A stretch of 64,000 nucleotides of DNA. Origin: an uncultured Pelagibacteraceae bacterium. Its GTDB lineage: Bacteria > Pseudomonadota > Alphaproteobacteria > Pelagibacterales > Pelagibacteraceae. Under the pieces are notes generated by a model. That model was not told where the DNA came from and did not search any database. It saw nothing but the letters and a program-made list of their open reading frames with translations. Below, piece by piece: positions 1 to 9,932 of the stretch. The first letter of the stretch is position 1. Every line of letters begins with the position of its first letter. The stretch is from positions 124,001-188,000 of the forward strand of contig CACJQI010000002.1 in the NCBI GenBank assembly GCA_902595535.1, in the 5' to 3' direction. A program made the position numbers and the translations under genes.

Positions 1-713
1 CCTAAAACGCCACCTTTTTTTAAAACTTTGGTGGCATTAATAAGTCCATAAATTAACTCACTTATTTCTTTATTTACAAAAATTCTTAAAGCCTGAAACA
101 CCTTCGTCGCATTATGAACTTTAAAGTTTTTTCTTTTTTTTGATTTATCAATAATTTTAACTAAAGCCTTAGTATCAATTTTATTTTTAAATCTCTCTTT
201 AATAATATTCCTTGCAATATATTTTCCTTCTTTTTCATCGCCGAAAAATTTAAAAATTTTTTCTAATTCTTTTTCATCAAGTTTATTGATTGCATCTTCA
301 GCTGAGTAGTTATTTAAACCCAACTGCATATTTAATTTACCGTCTGTTTCGAATGAAAGTCCTTTTTGTGGATCTTTTATTTGAGTATAAGAATAACCAA
401 GATCAAAAATTACTCCTTTTATATTTTCATTTTTAAGTTTTAGATTATTTAATTGACTAAATTTAATATTTTTAAAGATAAATCTATCTTCAAAATTTTT
501 TTTTATTTTATTAGCAATTTTCTTGCTCTCTACATCTCTATCAAGAGCAATTACTCTTGTGTTCTTAAAATCTAGAATCTTTTTGGAATAACCACCTTGT
601 CCAAAAGTGCAATCAATAAATGTGCCACCATGTTGAGGGGAAAAAACACTAATAATTTCTTTTAGCAGTACTGGATAATGCTTTTGCATTTCCGATACTA
701 TGGTGGCTTCCAT
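1..713 (-). CDS. rsmH: 16S rRNA (cytosine1402-N4)-methyltransferase RsmH/MraW, partial (runs off the left edge)
   Basis: Reverse-strand reading from ATG at 713: [47 protein letters not shown]..., RsmH-like SAM-binding start; open to window edge. Confidence 0.9.
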   Translation of the reverse strand, partial: MEATIVSEMQKHYPVLLKEIISVFSPQHGGTFIDCTFGQGGYSKKILDFKNTRVIALDRDVESKKIANKIKKNFEDRFIFKNIKFSQLNNLKLKNENIKGVIFDLGYSYTQIKDPQKGLSFETDGKLNMQLGLNNYSAEDAINKLDEKELEKIFKFFGDEKEGKYIARNIIKERFKNKIDTKALVKIIDKSKKRKNFKVHNATKVFQALRIFVNKEISELIYGLINATKVLKKGGVL

Positions 714-731
714 TTATTACTTTGAAGACCA

Positions 732-2207
732 TTAATTCTTTTGTCTTCTTAGGAATGCTGGTATTTCAAGATCATCATCTTCTTCATTTGATGATAGTAA
801 ATCTTCAGCGGTAGAATGTTCACTTTCTGAACTAAACAAATCTGGAGAATCTGAGTCTACACCGAATTCTTTTAAATCGTTTGATATATTGTCCTCAATA
901 TTCTCAGATTCTATGTTCTCTTGAGATATTTCAATAGCCTCTTGAGTAAATGATTTTTCCATTTCATTTATTGAACTGTCTTCTGCCACATTTTCAGACA
1001 CATGATTTGAATTTGTCATGACCTCTTCATTGACTGTATTTGAATGATTGCTATCATTAACTCGTTCATTAACAATTTCATTTTCTAGTTTTAATGCATT
1101 TGCACCATGTGAAATTGGACTAGAGGCCGTATTTGAAAAATTAAAGGATTCAGATGTTCCTAAATGTGAGAAATCTGAATATCCTGGATTTCTATTTTGA
1201 ATACGATGAACCATATTTATTACTGATTTTGACTCTGGTTGTTGTCCATCTAACGATGTTGCAACAATTGAAACTCTCATTTTGCCATCAAGTTCTGAGT
1301 CCGTGATTGCGCCAATAATTAATTCAGCCTCTGGATCTACCTCAGCTCTTACTTTATTAACTGCCTCATCTACTTCAAAAAGTTTAAGATCTTTGCCACC
1401 TGTAATATTAACTAACAATCCTTTAGCACCTTTTAATGTGTAATCATCTATCAATGGATTACTAATTGCCATCTCAGCTGCTTGGAGAGCTCTACCTTCG
1501 CCTTCAGCTTCTCCGGTTCCCATCATTGCTTTACCCATTGATGCCATTACAGTTTCAACATCAGCAAAATCAAGATTAATTAGACCAGGTCTTACCATCA
1601 AATCAGTAATACTTTGAACACCATGCATTAGAACATTATTAGAAAGATTAAATGAGTCTTCAAATGTCGTTTGCTCATTTGCAATTTTAAATAAATTTTG
1701 ATTTGGAATAACTATAATCGTATCAACATGTTTTCTTAATTCTTCCAAACCTTGTTGTGCTCTTCGCATTCTTGAGGGGCCTTCATATAAAAATGGAAGA
1801 GTCACAACACCTACAGTTAAGATATTTAATTCTTTTGCTGCTCTAGCAATTACATGAGCAGCACCAGTTCCTGTACCACCACCCATGCCAGCTGCAATAA
1901 AAACCATATTTGCACCTTGCAAAGTATTTATAATTTCATTTAAAGACTCGTCTGCTGCGGCTTGCCCAATATCAAGCTTAGCACCAGCTCCTAAACCTTT
2001 AGTTAAATTTAAACCTATTTGAATTCTTGTTTTGCATTTGCTTAACTTTAAATCTTGTGCATCAGTATTAACTGCAATAAATTCTACACCTTGTAGATTA
2101 TGTTCAATCATTTCATTAACGGCATTTCCCCCTGCTCCGCCAACTCCCATAACTAGTAACCGTGGTTGTAACTCTTTAATTTCTGGTGTTTTGAAGTTAA
2201 TTGTCAT
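732..2207 (-). CDS. ftsZ: Cell division protein FtsZ
   Basis: [27 protein letters not shown] tubulin signature, long acidic linker, C-terminal peptide [13 protein letters not shown]. Confidence 0.97.
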   Translation of the reverse strand: MTINFKTPEIKELQPRLLVMGVGGAGGNAVNEMIEHNLQGVEFIAVNTDAQDLKLSKCKTRIQIGLNLTKGLGAGAKLDIGQAAADESLNEIINTLQGANMVFIAAGMGGGTGTGAAHVIARAAKELNILTVGVVTLPFLYEGPSRMRRAQQGLEELRKHVDTIIVIPNQNLFKIANEQTTFEDSFNLSNNVLMHGVQSITDLMVRPGLINLDFADVETVMASMGKAMMGTGEAEGEGRALQAAEMAISNPLIDDYTLKGAKGLLVNITGGKDLKLFEVDEAVNKVRAEVDPEAELIIGAITDSELDGKMRVSIVATSLDGQQPESKSVINMVHRIQNRNPGYSDFSHLGTSESFNFSNTASSPISHGANALKLENEIVNERVNDSNHSNTVNEEVMTNSNHVSENVAEDSSINEMEKSFTQEAIEISQENIESENIEDNISNDLKEFGVDSDSPDLFSSESEHSTAEDLLSSNEEDDDLEIPAFLRRQKN

Positions 2208-2220
2208 CTTTTTATCCCTC

Positions 2221-2676
2221 TTATTTATTTGGTTGAAGCTCCCATTTAAGGTTAGCTCGATTTAAATTTGCTTTTTTTCTTGCTGTTACCTTAAATTTTT
2301 CAAACATTGTTGGTTCCCATATTTGAAAGGTTTGACCTTGACCAACAAACAACATGCTATTTTTTATTTTTGCATGTTTTAATAATTTTGATGAAAGTGA
2401 AATTCTACCTTCGCTATCAAATTGTAAATTTATACTTTCTGCTAATATTGATGTTGCAAAATAATCTCTTTTTTCCTCAAAAGGATTTAAAGAGTCAATT
2501 GCAGAAGAAATTTTTTCAATTCTGTCTTGAGAACATGCTTCTATTGAAAAATTATTAAAAGATGGATAACAAATTACACCATTGTAACCTAAATTTGACA
2601 AGTGTGACCTGAAACTAGCAGGCACTGAAACTCTTCCTTTTTTGTCTAATTTGTTCTCGTAGGTAGATAAAAACAT
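2221..2676 (-). CDS. mraZ: Transcriptional regulator MraZ
   Basis: [23 protein letters not shown], duplicated SpoVT/AbrB-like MraZ motif; adjacent to ftsZ/rsmH. Confidence 0.93.
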   Translation of the reverse strand: MFLSTYENKLDKKGRVSVPASFRSHLSNLGYNGVICYPSFNNFSIEACSQDRIEKISSAIDSLNPFEEKRDYFATSILAESINLQFDSEGRISLSSKLLKHAKIKNSMLFVGQGQTFQIWEPTMFEKFKVTARKKANLNRANLKWELQPNK

Positions 2677-2704
2677 ATATTTTTAAATTCATAAATTCCA
2701 TAAT

Positions 2705-2729
2705 TGGGAATATATGGGAATATATGGGT
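2705..2729 (-). promoter_or_regulatory. Predicted MraZ operator: three TGGGN repeats at 10-bp period
   Basis: TGGGAATATATGGGAATATATGGGT, repeats at 2705, 2715, 2725, about 30 bp upstream of the mraZ start codon. Confidence 0.75.
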
Positions 2730-2747
2730 ATTTAAAATAATAGTCAA
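2719..2747 (-). promoter_or_regulatory. Predicted sigma70 promoter of mraZ-ftsZ: TTGACT-N17-TATATT
   Basis: Reverse strand: -35 TTGACT (2742-2747), 17-nt spacer, -10 TATATT (2719-2724), overlapping the TGGGN repeats. Confidence 0.6.
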
Positions 2748-2774
2748 ATGTTGATTCTAAGCCCAATTTAAGTC

Positions 2775-2888
2775 ACTTTATAAGGCAAATTTAATATTAT
2801 TTTTGAGATTGAGTGAGTTCTTTTTTATACAGCTTTAGAAGCAATAAGAGTACTTCAAGCACAACATTTAAATTTATGCTTATAAAGT
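2775..2888. other. Imperfect inverted repeat / candidate structured RNA between mraZ and rnpB
   Basis: ACTTTATAAG (2775-2784) pairs with CTTATAAAGT (2879-2888); AAATTTAA (2787-2794) pairs with TTAAATTT (2868-2875). Confidence 0.4.
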
Positions 2889-2931
2889 AAGAACGATATA
2901 TGGATTGTTAGTGTATTTTTTTAATGGTGAT

Positions 2932-3288
2932 GTGCCAGATAAACTATAAGCCGGGTTCTGTCATTTAAACCTATCATTTGTCTAGGCTCAAGATCACTCT
3001 TAAGCTCAAGCAACTAACCCTGATGACTAGCCAAGGATGGCTTTTAGTTTTTCAACAATGTCATCTCTACTTAGTCTTGCTCCCAGTGGGGTTTTCCAGC
3101 GTTCATTGTTACCAATAGAACCGGTGTGCTCTTACCACACCTTTTCACCCTTGCCATGTTATGGCGGTTTATTTTCTGTGGCACTATCCCTAGGGTTACC
3201 CCCGCCAGGTATTACCTGGCACTGTATCCTTGCGGAGCCCGGACTTTCCTCTTTAATAAATTAAAGCGATAAATCATTTATCTGGCAA
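2932..3288 (-). ncRNA. rnpB: RNase P RNA
   Basis: Reverse strand GAGGAAAGTCCGGGCTCCGC near the 5' end, ACAGAACCCGGCTTATAG near the 3' end, closing helix GCCAGATAAA/TTTATCTGGC. Confidence 0.95.
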
Positions 3289-3331
3289 GAATAATTTAAT
3301 ATCAATTCACAAAACTTCAAGAAAAAATATT

Positions 3332-4075
3332 TTATTGTTTAACTAAATTCTGACTTATAATTAAGCATTCTCTATCAATTTTTCCATTTACTATCTCTGG
3401 CCTAAACCTTCTTTGAAAAGCTTTGGTAATTTTTGATAAATAATTATTTTTTTTATATTTAAAATTTTTTGGAATTTTTTTTGAATAACCAATTTTATAT
3501 ATATTCTTATAAAACAAAATTTTATGTATACTGTTAATTTTGAGCATTCTATTTTTAATTAGTATCTTTTGATTAATATTGTGCCAATAACCAATATTAT
3601 TTTTTGATAAATACTGCCATGGAAATTTTTCACCAGGATCTTTTTTTCTCTCAGGTGCAATATCAGAATGTCCTAAAATATTTTTTTTATTAATTCTATA
3701 TTTATTAATTAAAAATTTGGTCAATTTAATTAAAGATAATATTTGTAGTTTTGAAAATTTTCTATATCCAAAACTATGGCCAGGATTTGTAATTTCAATA
3801 CCAATTGAATTTTTATTTAAAGACTCATGTTTCTTCCATTTAGATTTACCAGCATGCCATGCTATGTATAAATCAGGTACTAATTTAGTTATCTCGCCAT
3901 TTTTATTAATTAAATAATGGCAGCTTACCTTTGACTTATAATCAGTAAGCTTTTTAAATGCTGCTATTTCACTTTTCATTCCAGTATAATGAAAAATGAT
4001 GAATTTAATTTGTTTAAAGTTTCTTTTTTTAGTATCAAAATTAGGAGAATAATTTAAATTTGTTTTATAGGCCAT
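3332..4075 (-). CDS. N-acetylmuramoyl-L-alanine amidase, AmpD-like
   Basis: FIIFHYTGM, SCHYLINKNGEI, AWHAGKS, NSIGIEITNPGH, ILGHSDIAPERKKDPGEKFPW; start chosen at internal Met. Confidence 0.88.
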   Translation of the reverse strand: MAYKTNLNYSPNFDTKKRNFKQIKFIIFHYTGMKSEIAAFKKLTDYKSKVSCHYLINKNGEITKLVPDLYIAWHAGKSKWKKHESLNKNSIGIEITNPGHSFGYRKFSKLQILSLIKLTKFLINKYRINKKNILGHSDIAPERKKDPGEKFPWQYLSKNNIGYWHNINQKILIKNRMLKINSIHKILFYKNIYKIGYSKKIPKNFKYKKNNYLSKITKAFQRRFRPEIVNGKIDRECLIISQNLVKQ

Positions 4076-4145
4076 TTTTTTGTCATTTTTTAAGCTAAAT
4101 CCGGATTTACAATACCTCAATATGCATTATATAATTAACCTTTAT

Positions 4146-4931
4146 ATGAAAAAATTTTTAAAATCTTTGATAATAATCCTGGTAATAACAACTAATGCAA
4201 TAGCTGGGTCAGACGGTGAAAATGAACTTTCAAAAGTAAAAGCTAGTCAAATAAAGGATTGTTTTGAACCTCTTAATAGAGCAACCTTTGCTTTAAACCA
4301 GGGTTTGGATAAAATTATTTTTAAACCAGTTGCAAAAGCATATAGAATTTTACCCTCCCCTGTAAGAGCTGGAACCAGTAACGCTCTCGATAATTTGACA
4401 TCAGTAGTTACAATTCCAAATAATCTTCTTCAAGGTGAGTTTAGAAAAGCTGGAATTAATACAGGAAGATTTTTGATTAATACGACAATTGGAATAATTG
4501 GTATATTTGATATAGCAGATATGATTGGTTTTCCAGAATATGAAAAAGAGGATTATGGACAAACTCTAGGCTCATATGGAATAGGGCCTGGTTGTTATTT
4601 AGTGCTACCTGTCATAGGACCTTCAACTGTTAGAGATACTGTTGGATCATTAGCTAATTTAGCTGGAGGTGATGCTTGGTATAATGTTACTGTAGCAAAT
4701 GATACTCAGCATTTTTCTGAGTTTGATTACTGGGGAACAAGAATTTCAACTGGAATTGATTTTAGAGCAAAAAATATAGACTCTTTTGAAAATTTAGAAA
4801 AAAATTCTATGGACTTTTATGCTTCCGTGAGAAGTTTATATTTACAAGATAGACAAATGAAAATTTCTAATACTAATGCTGTCATTGAAACAATGGATGA
4901 TAGTGATTGGGAAGAAATAGAAAATAATTAA
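4146..4931 (+). CDS. mlaA: MlaA/VacJ family outer-membrane lipid asymmetry lipoprotein
   Basis: Signal peptide, DCFEPLNRATFALNQGLDKIIFKPVAKAYR, PSPVRAGTSNALDNL, YGIGPGCYLVLPVIGPSTVRDTVG. Confidence 0.9.
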   Translation: MKKFLKSLIIILVITTNAIAGSDGENELSKVKASQIKDCFEPLNRATFALNQGLDKIIFKPVAKAYRILPSPVRAGTSNALDNLTSVVTIPNNLLQGEFRKAGINTGRFLINTTIGIIGIFDIADMIGFPEYEKEDYGQTLGSYGIGPGCYLVLPVIGPSTVRDTVGSLANLAGGDAWYNVTVANDTQHFSEFDYWGTRISTGIDFRAKNIDSFENLEKNSMDFYASVRSLYLQDRQMKISNTNAVIETMDDSDWEEIENN

Positions 4932-4951
4932 AGCGTCCAATTAAAGAATTA

Positions 4952-5545
4952 ATGAAAAAAATCCTTACTTTTTTCTTATTTACATTTCTTTTTTTTACAA
5001 ACAGTAATATTACTTTTTCAATAGAGCCTGATGTTTTTATTCAATCTACAGTAAATAGAGCAGCTGACACATTGGGAGGAAATTTCACTAAAAATGAAAG
5101 GATTGAACAATTAAAACAAATAGCAAAAGAGACCGTAGATATTGCTGGGATAGGCTATTATTCTTTGGGATCTCATAGAAAAAGTTTAAGTAAAGAACAA
5201 TTATCAGCTTACAAAAAAGCTTTTGAAGAATACTTTTTAAAAAGTTTTTCTAGTAGATTGGCAGAATATTCAAATCCAGAAATTGAAGTAATATCAAAAA
5301 ATAAATTAAACAAAAATTATACAATAGTTTTAAGTAAGTTAGTTGCAACAGATAGTAGGCCGGAAGTCAAAATTGAATGGAGAGTTTATACAAAAAATCC
5401 AGAAAATTTATTAATTAGAGACTTGATTATAGAAGGATTAAGTTTGGCTAGAACTCAAAAAGAGGAATTCTCATCAATTATTAATTCTAATGATGGTAAT
5501 ATTGAAGCTCTGTTAAAAAATTTAGCAGATTTTTCAGCTAAATAA
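4952..5545 (+). CDS. mlaC: MlaC/Ttg2D family phospholipid-binding protein
   Basis: Signal peptide; FEEYFLKSFSSRLAEYSN pattern; directly downstream of mlaA. Confidence 0.8.
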   Translation: MKKILTFFLFTFLFFTNSNITFSIEPDVFIQSTVNRAADTLGGNFTKNERIEQLKQIAKETVDIAGIGYYSLGSHRKSLSKEQLSAYKKAFEEYFLKSFSSRLAEYSNPEIEVISKNKLNKNYTIVLSKLVATDSRPEVKIEWRVYTKNPENLLIRDLIIEGLSLARTQKEEFSSIINSNDGNIEALLKNLADFSAK

Positions 5546-5582
5546 TTTTACTAAAAAATTTTGTTAATTATTATTATAAATT

Positions 5583-5659
5583 TGGTGGGCCCGCCAGGAC
5601 TCGAACCTGGGACCAATACATTATGAGTGTACTGCTCTAACCAACTGAGCTACAGGCCC
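5583..5659 (-). tRNA. tRNA with CAU anticodon (probable tRNA-Ile2; elongator tRNA-Met not excluded), CCA encoded
   Basis: GGGCCTGTAGCTCAGTTGGTTAGAGCAGTACACTCATAATGTATTGGTCCCAGGTTCGAGTCCTGGCGGGCCCACCA; full cloverleaf. Confidence 0.93.
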
Positions 5660-5719
5660 AAAATCATTCTGTTAACTATATCATTTTTATTAAGTTATCA
5701 ATTAAAGATAATCAGCAAA

Positions 5720-5794
5720 TGGTGGGCCGTGTTGGTTACGCTCCAACTACCCCTGCAATGTCAATGCAGTACTCTACTATTGAGCTAACGGCCC
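5720..5794 (-). tRNA. tRNA-Val (GAC) with non-canonical T- and D-loops, CCA encoded
   Basis: GGGCCGTTAGCTCAATAGTAGAGTACTGCATTGACATTGCAGGGGTAGTTGGAGCGTAACCAACACGGCCCACCA; all four stems pair. Confidence 0.85.
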
Positions 5795-5801
5795 AGTAAA
5801 A

Positions 5802-7628
5802 TTAACTTTCTAAGAAACTTTTTAATTGCTTGGATCTGCTAGGATGTTTTAATTTTCTAAGAGCTTTTGCTTCAATCTGTCTAATTCTCTCCCTTGTTAC
5901 AGAGAATTGAAGACCTACTTCTTCTAAAGTATGATCAGTATTCATTCCAACACCAAATCTCATTCTTAAAACTCTTTCCTCTCTTGGTGTAAGAGTTGAT
6001 AGAATTTTAGTTGTAGCTTCTCCAAGGTTAGATTTAATCGCTTGCTCTAACGGTGCTAACGCTTTTGTATCTTCTATAAAATCACCCAAACTACTATCTT
6101 CTTCATCACCAACTGGTTTCTCAAGTGATACTGGTTCTTTTGAAATTTTTAATACTTTTCTAACTTTATCAAGTGGCATTCTAAGTTTTTGAGCTAATTC
6201 TTCTGGTGTAGCTTCTCTTCCAAACTCACTTAAAATTAGTCTTTGCGTTCTTACAATTTTATTAATTGTTTCAATCATATGAACTGGAATTCTGATTGTT
6301 CTAGCTTGGTCTGCAATAGATCTTGTAATTGCTTGTCTAATCCACCAAGTTGCGTAAGTAGAGAATTTATATCCTCTTCGATATTCAAATTTATCAACTG
6401 CTTTCATCAAACCAATATTTCCTTCTTGAATTAAATCTAAAAACTGAAGGCCTCTATTTGTATATTTTTTAGCAATTGAAATTACTAATCTTAAATTAGC
6501 TTCAACCATTTCTTTTTTGGCAATTCTAGATTCTTTTTCTCCTTTTTGAATTCTACTTACTAATTTTTTAAAATCAGTTACAGAAATTCCTAATTTATGA
6601 CTTATTTCAATTAATCTCTCTCTTATATTTTTAAATTCTTCTTTATTTTTTGAAAAGAACTGCTTCCAGATTGTGTTAGTATCTAAAAACTTTTTAAGAT
6701 TAGGATTAATCTCATTGCCAATATAAAATTTAATGAATTCATTTCTTGGTATTTTATGATCCATAGCAAGTCTTAAAAGATTGCCTTCTAATGATATAAT
6801 TTTTTTGTTTTCAACATAGTGTTTTTGTACCAATTCCTCTAAAACTGAAGGAGATAATTGAAGAGATTTAATGTTTTCTAAGATGTCATCTACAATTTTT
6901 TGATATCCTTTTTCTTTTGCGGGAGAAAAATTTTGTGAATTTAAAATACAATCTAGTTTTTCTTTTTGATATTTGATAAGCTTATTATATTCTTTAGTTA
7001 GAGTGCTAACAGTTTTTAAAACCTTTGGTTTAATTTCAGTTTCCATTGCGGCAAGCGTTGGATTAAAATCATCATCCTCACTATCACTAGATCCATCATC
7101 TTTTTCTGTTTCACCAGCATTCTTTTGCTTTGCACTAGGTCCTGTAGTTTCGTCTTCCATATAATTTGTATCAATATCTATAATTTCTCTTACAAGAATT
7201 TCATCTTTTTGTAATTGATCATTCCATTCAAAAAACTGTTGTGCAGTCATTGGACTTTGAGATAGAGCTATTAACATCACATCTTTTCCTGCTTCAATTC
7301 TTTTCGCAATTGCAATTTCACCTTCTCGAGAAAGTAATTCAACACCACCCATCTCACGTAAATACATTCTGATAGGATCATCACTTTTCTCTATCGTCTT
7401 ACCTTCTTCTTTAGAAGATCCTTCTTTTTTCCGTAATACTTTAAAATCTGATTTCTTTTCAACTAATGTAATATTTTCATCTAATATATGAATGAAGGCT
7501 TGGGCTAAATTTTCATCTGATAGGTTTCTTTTACCTAGAGATTTGTTTAATTCTTCATAAGTTATAAAACCCCTATGAATTCCACGACCCATTAATCTTG
7601 CAAATGATTTTGTAATAATTCTTTCCAC
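5802..7628 (-). CDS. rpoD: RNA polymerase sigma factor RpoD (sigma70)
   Basis: [84 protein letters not shown]. Confidence 0.98.
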   Translation of the reverse strand: MERIITKSFARLMGRGIHRGFITYEELNKSLGKRNLSDENLAQAFIHILDENITLVEKKSDFKVLRKKEGSSKEEGKTIEKSDDPIRMYLREMGGVELLSREGEIAIAKRIEAGKDVMLIALSQSPMTAQQFFEWNDQLQKDEILVREIIDIDTNYMEDETTGPSAKQKNAGETEKDDGSSDSEDDDFNPTLAAMETEIKPKVLKTVSTLTKEYNKLIKYQKEKLDCILNSQNFSPAKEKGYQKIVDDILENIKSLQLSPSVLEELVQKHYVENKKIISLEGNLLRLAMDHKIPRNEFIKFYIGNEINPNLKKFLDTNTIWKQFFSKNKEEFKNIRERLIEISHKLGISVTDFKKLVSRIQKGEKESRIAKKEMVEANLRLVISIAKKYTNRGLQFLDLIQEGNIGLMKAVDKFEYRRGYKFSTYATWWIRQAITRSIADQARTIRIPVHMIETINKIVRTQRLILSEFGREATPEELAQKLRMPLDKVRKVLKISKEPVSLEKPVGDEEDSSLGDFIEDTKALAPLEQAIKSNLGEATTKILSTLTPREERVLRMRFGVGMNTDHTLEEVGLQFSVTRERIRQIEAKALRKLKHPSRSKQLKSFLES

Positions 7629-7695
7629 AGTAATATAAGTTTGAGAGACTTATATAATATCAAATTTGTAAAAATCCATTGCTAAATTGTTAGGA

Positions 7696-9471
7696 TTAAT
7701 TGATTTTTCTCTCATTTTTCAACACTTTTAGCTCATTAAAAGTCGTTTCGCTCATATCTTTAGAAAACTTCGATTCTAATTCTTGGATTCTAAATTCAAG
7801 ATCATAATTAAAAAGATCTTTAGAAATATCATCAAGTAATTCTATAACTTGATTTTCATTTTTAGGCTTATTTTTCAAAATATGTTTTATAGGAGCAAAT
7901 TTATTGATCTTATCCAATAATTGTTTATCTAAATTTAGATCATTAATAGTTATATGCTCTCCTGATTTTAATTTCTGAATAATTGTAATAAGTATTTGTC
8001 TATTTATTTCAGTAAAAAATTTAATATCTTCAATTAAATGAATATTAGCCTGTAAAAGTAAAAGATTATTAAGAACTAAATATAGCAATGAAAATTCTTT
8101 CAACTCAACACCTGTTATAGATTTGCTGTCATTAAAATGTTTTTTTGTTGTATCAAGAGATTTAGTTTTTTTAACATAATACTTATTTTTATTTTGATTA
8201 GAATGGGGAGTTAATTCAGCTATTTTTTCTAAAAAGTATTCAAGAACATACTTTTTAATAAAATCATCTTTAATAGTATTGGCTATAGCTCTAAGTTTTT
8301 TTTCAAATATTGCCATGGAAGATGGGTTATTATCTGTTTGCTTTTTATAATGGCTAAAAATGAACTGGTGTATAGATAGTTTACTGTGCCTGGTAAACTC
8401 TATGAAATAATTTCTACCATTTTTATTTACATAACTATCTGGATCTTCCTTGTCAGGTAAGAATAAGAAAGATATTTGTTTTTCAGGTTTTAATTCTTTT
8501 ATAGAATTTTCTGCTGCTCTAAGAGCTGCTTTATAACCACTTTCATCTCCGTCAAAACAAATAATAATATCATCAAAAAACTGATTTAAAGTTAATATTT
8601 GTTTATCTGTCAAAGATGTTCCAAGATTTGCAACTACATTTTCAATTCCATTTTTACTTAAACCAACTACATCCATATAACCTTCAACTAAATAAATATG
8701 GTCTAATTTATTTGATAATTTTCTTGCAAGATCTAAGTTATATAAATTTGAACCTTTTTTAAAAAAGTTTGTTTCTGGTGAATTAATATATTTTGCTAGG
8801 TAATCTAAGTTATCAATTATTCTTCCACCTAATGCAATAGGTTGACCTGAAATATTATTAATTGGAAAAATTAATCGACCTCTAAATCTTTCAACATATG
8901 TTTTCTTTTTTTCATCAAAATAGAATAAACCACTTTCAACTAATGTTTGTTCAGTAAATTCATTTTTCAATTTTTCAAAAAAAGTTGGATTTTTTTCTAT
9001 ATATCCAATTTTAAATTTCTTAACTTCATTTTTGCTTAAAAATCTATTTTTTAAATAATCTCTTGCATTAGAATAAGCCTCATTTTTAAGTAATTCATTG
9101 TGATAAAAGTTTACATATTGATCATAAATTGAATGATATTCTTTCCATTTTTTTTCTCTTTCTTCATCTTGTTTTGAAAACATATAAGGTTGCATTCCAG
9201 CTAATTGAGCGAGATGTTTAACTGCTTCACCAAATTTTAAATTCTGAATTTTCATCACAAAATCAAAAATATTGCCATGTTCTGATGTAGCAAAACAATG
9301 ATAAAATTCTTTTTCATCATTAACCGTAAAAGATGGGGTTTTTTCATTTTTAAATGGAGATAAACCTACATATTCTTTACCTCTTTTCTTTAATGTAACT
9401 GACTTTGATACAACAGTAGAAACTTTAAGTCTTGTTTTAATCTCATCTAAATACTCCTTTGGATATTTCAT
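7696..9471 (-). CDS. dnaG: DNA primase DnaG
   Basis: GLSPFKNEKTPSFTVNDEKEFYHCF zinc-binding start, EGYMDVV, CFDGDESGYKAALRA toprim. Confidence 0.96.
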   Translation of the reverse strand: MKYPKEYLDEIKTRLKVSTVVSKSVTLKKRGKEYVGLSPFKNEKTPSFTVNDEKEFYHCFATSEHGNIFDFVMKIQNLKFGEAVKHLAQLAGMQPYMFSKQDEEREKKWKEYHSIYDQYVNFYHNELLKNEAYSNARDYLKNRFLSKNEVKKFKIGYIEKNPTFFEKLKNEFTEQTLVESGLFYFDEKKKTYVERFRGRLIFPINNISGQPIALGGRIIDNLDYLAKYINSPETNFFKKGSNLYNLDLARKLSNKLDHIYLVEGYMDVVGLSKNGIENVVANLGTSLTDKQILTLNQFFDDIIICFDGDESGYKAALRAAENSIKELKPEKQISFLFLPDKEDPDSYVNKNGRNYFIEFTRHSKLSIHQFIFSHYKKQTDNNPSSMAIFEKKLRAIANTIKDDFIKKYVLEYFLEKIAELTPHSNQNKNKYYVKKTKSLDTTKKHFNDSKSITGVELKEFSLLYLVLNNLLLLQANIHLIEDIKFFTEINRQILITIIQKLKSGEHITINDLNLDKQLLDKINKFAPIKHILKNKPKNENQVIELLDDISKDLFNYDLEFRIQELESKFSKDMSETTFNELKVLKNERKIN

Positions 9472-9932
9472 TAACTGCTCAATAATTCTTTAATAAGAAG
9501 TCCTGCTTTTGCAAAATCAATTTCATCAGCATGTTTTTTTTTAAGCTCACCCATGACTTTACCCATATCTTTTAAAGAACTGGCCCCAATCTCAGAAATT
9601 ACTGTGGTACATATTTTCTTAGTTTCTTCTTCACTAAGTTGTTTAGGTAAAAATCCTGTTAAAATATCATATTCATTTTGTTCAACTTCTAAAAGGTCAG
9701 TTCTGTTATTTTTCTTATAAATTTCAATTGATTCGGCTCTTTGTTTAACCATTTTTTTTAATAGCTTTTTAATGTCTTCATCGTCAGTATCTTTTTTATT
9801 TGGTCCCGATCTATTTATAATATCTAAATCTTTAATTGAGGATAATATTAACCTGTAGGTTGATATTTTTATTTTATCTTTTGATTTTAAGGCGTTTTTA
9901 TATTCAGTTTCGATAGTTTCTTTCAATGACAT
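9471..9932 (-). CDS. GatB/YqeY domain protein
   Basis: RLILSSIKDLDI, LLKKMVKQRAESIEIYKKNNRTDLLEVEQNEYDILTGFLPKQLSEEE, DMGKVMGELKKKH. Confidence 0.92.
   Translation of the reverse strand: MSLKETIETEYKNALKSKDKIKISTYRLILSSIKDLDIINRSGPNKKDTDDEDIKKLLKKMVKQRAESIEIYKKNNRTDLLEVEQNEYDILTGFLPKQLSEEETKKICTTVISEIGASSLKDMGKVMGELKKKHADEIDFAKAGLLIKELLSS

Noticed and set aside
3037-3264. 75-aa plus-strand ORF
   Set aside because: Lies entirely inside rnpB on the opposite strand; sequence is explained by RNase P RNA.
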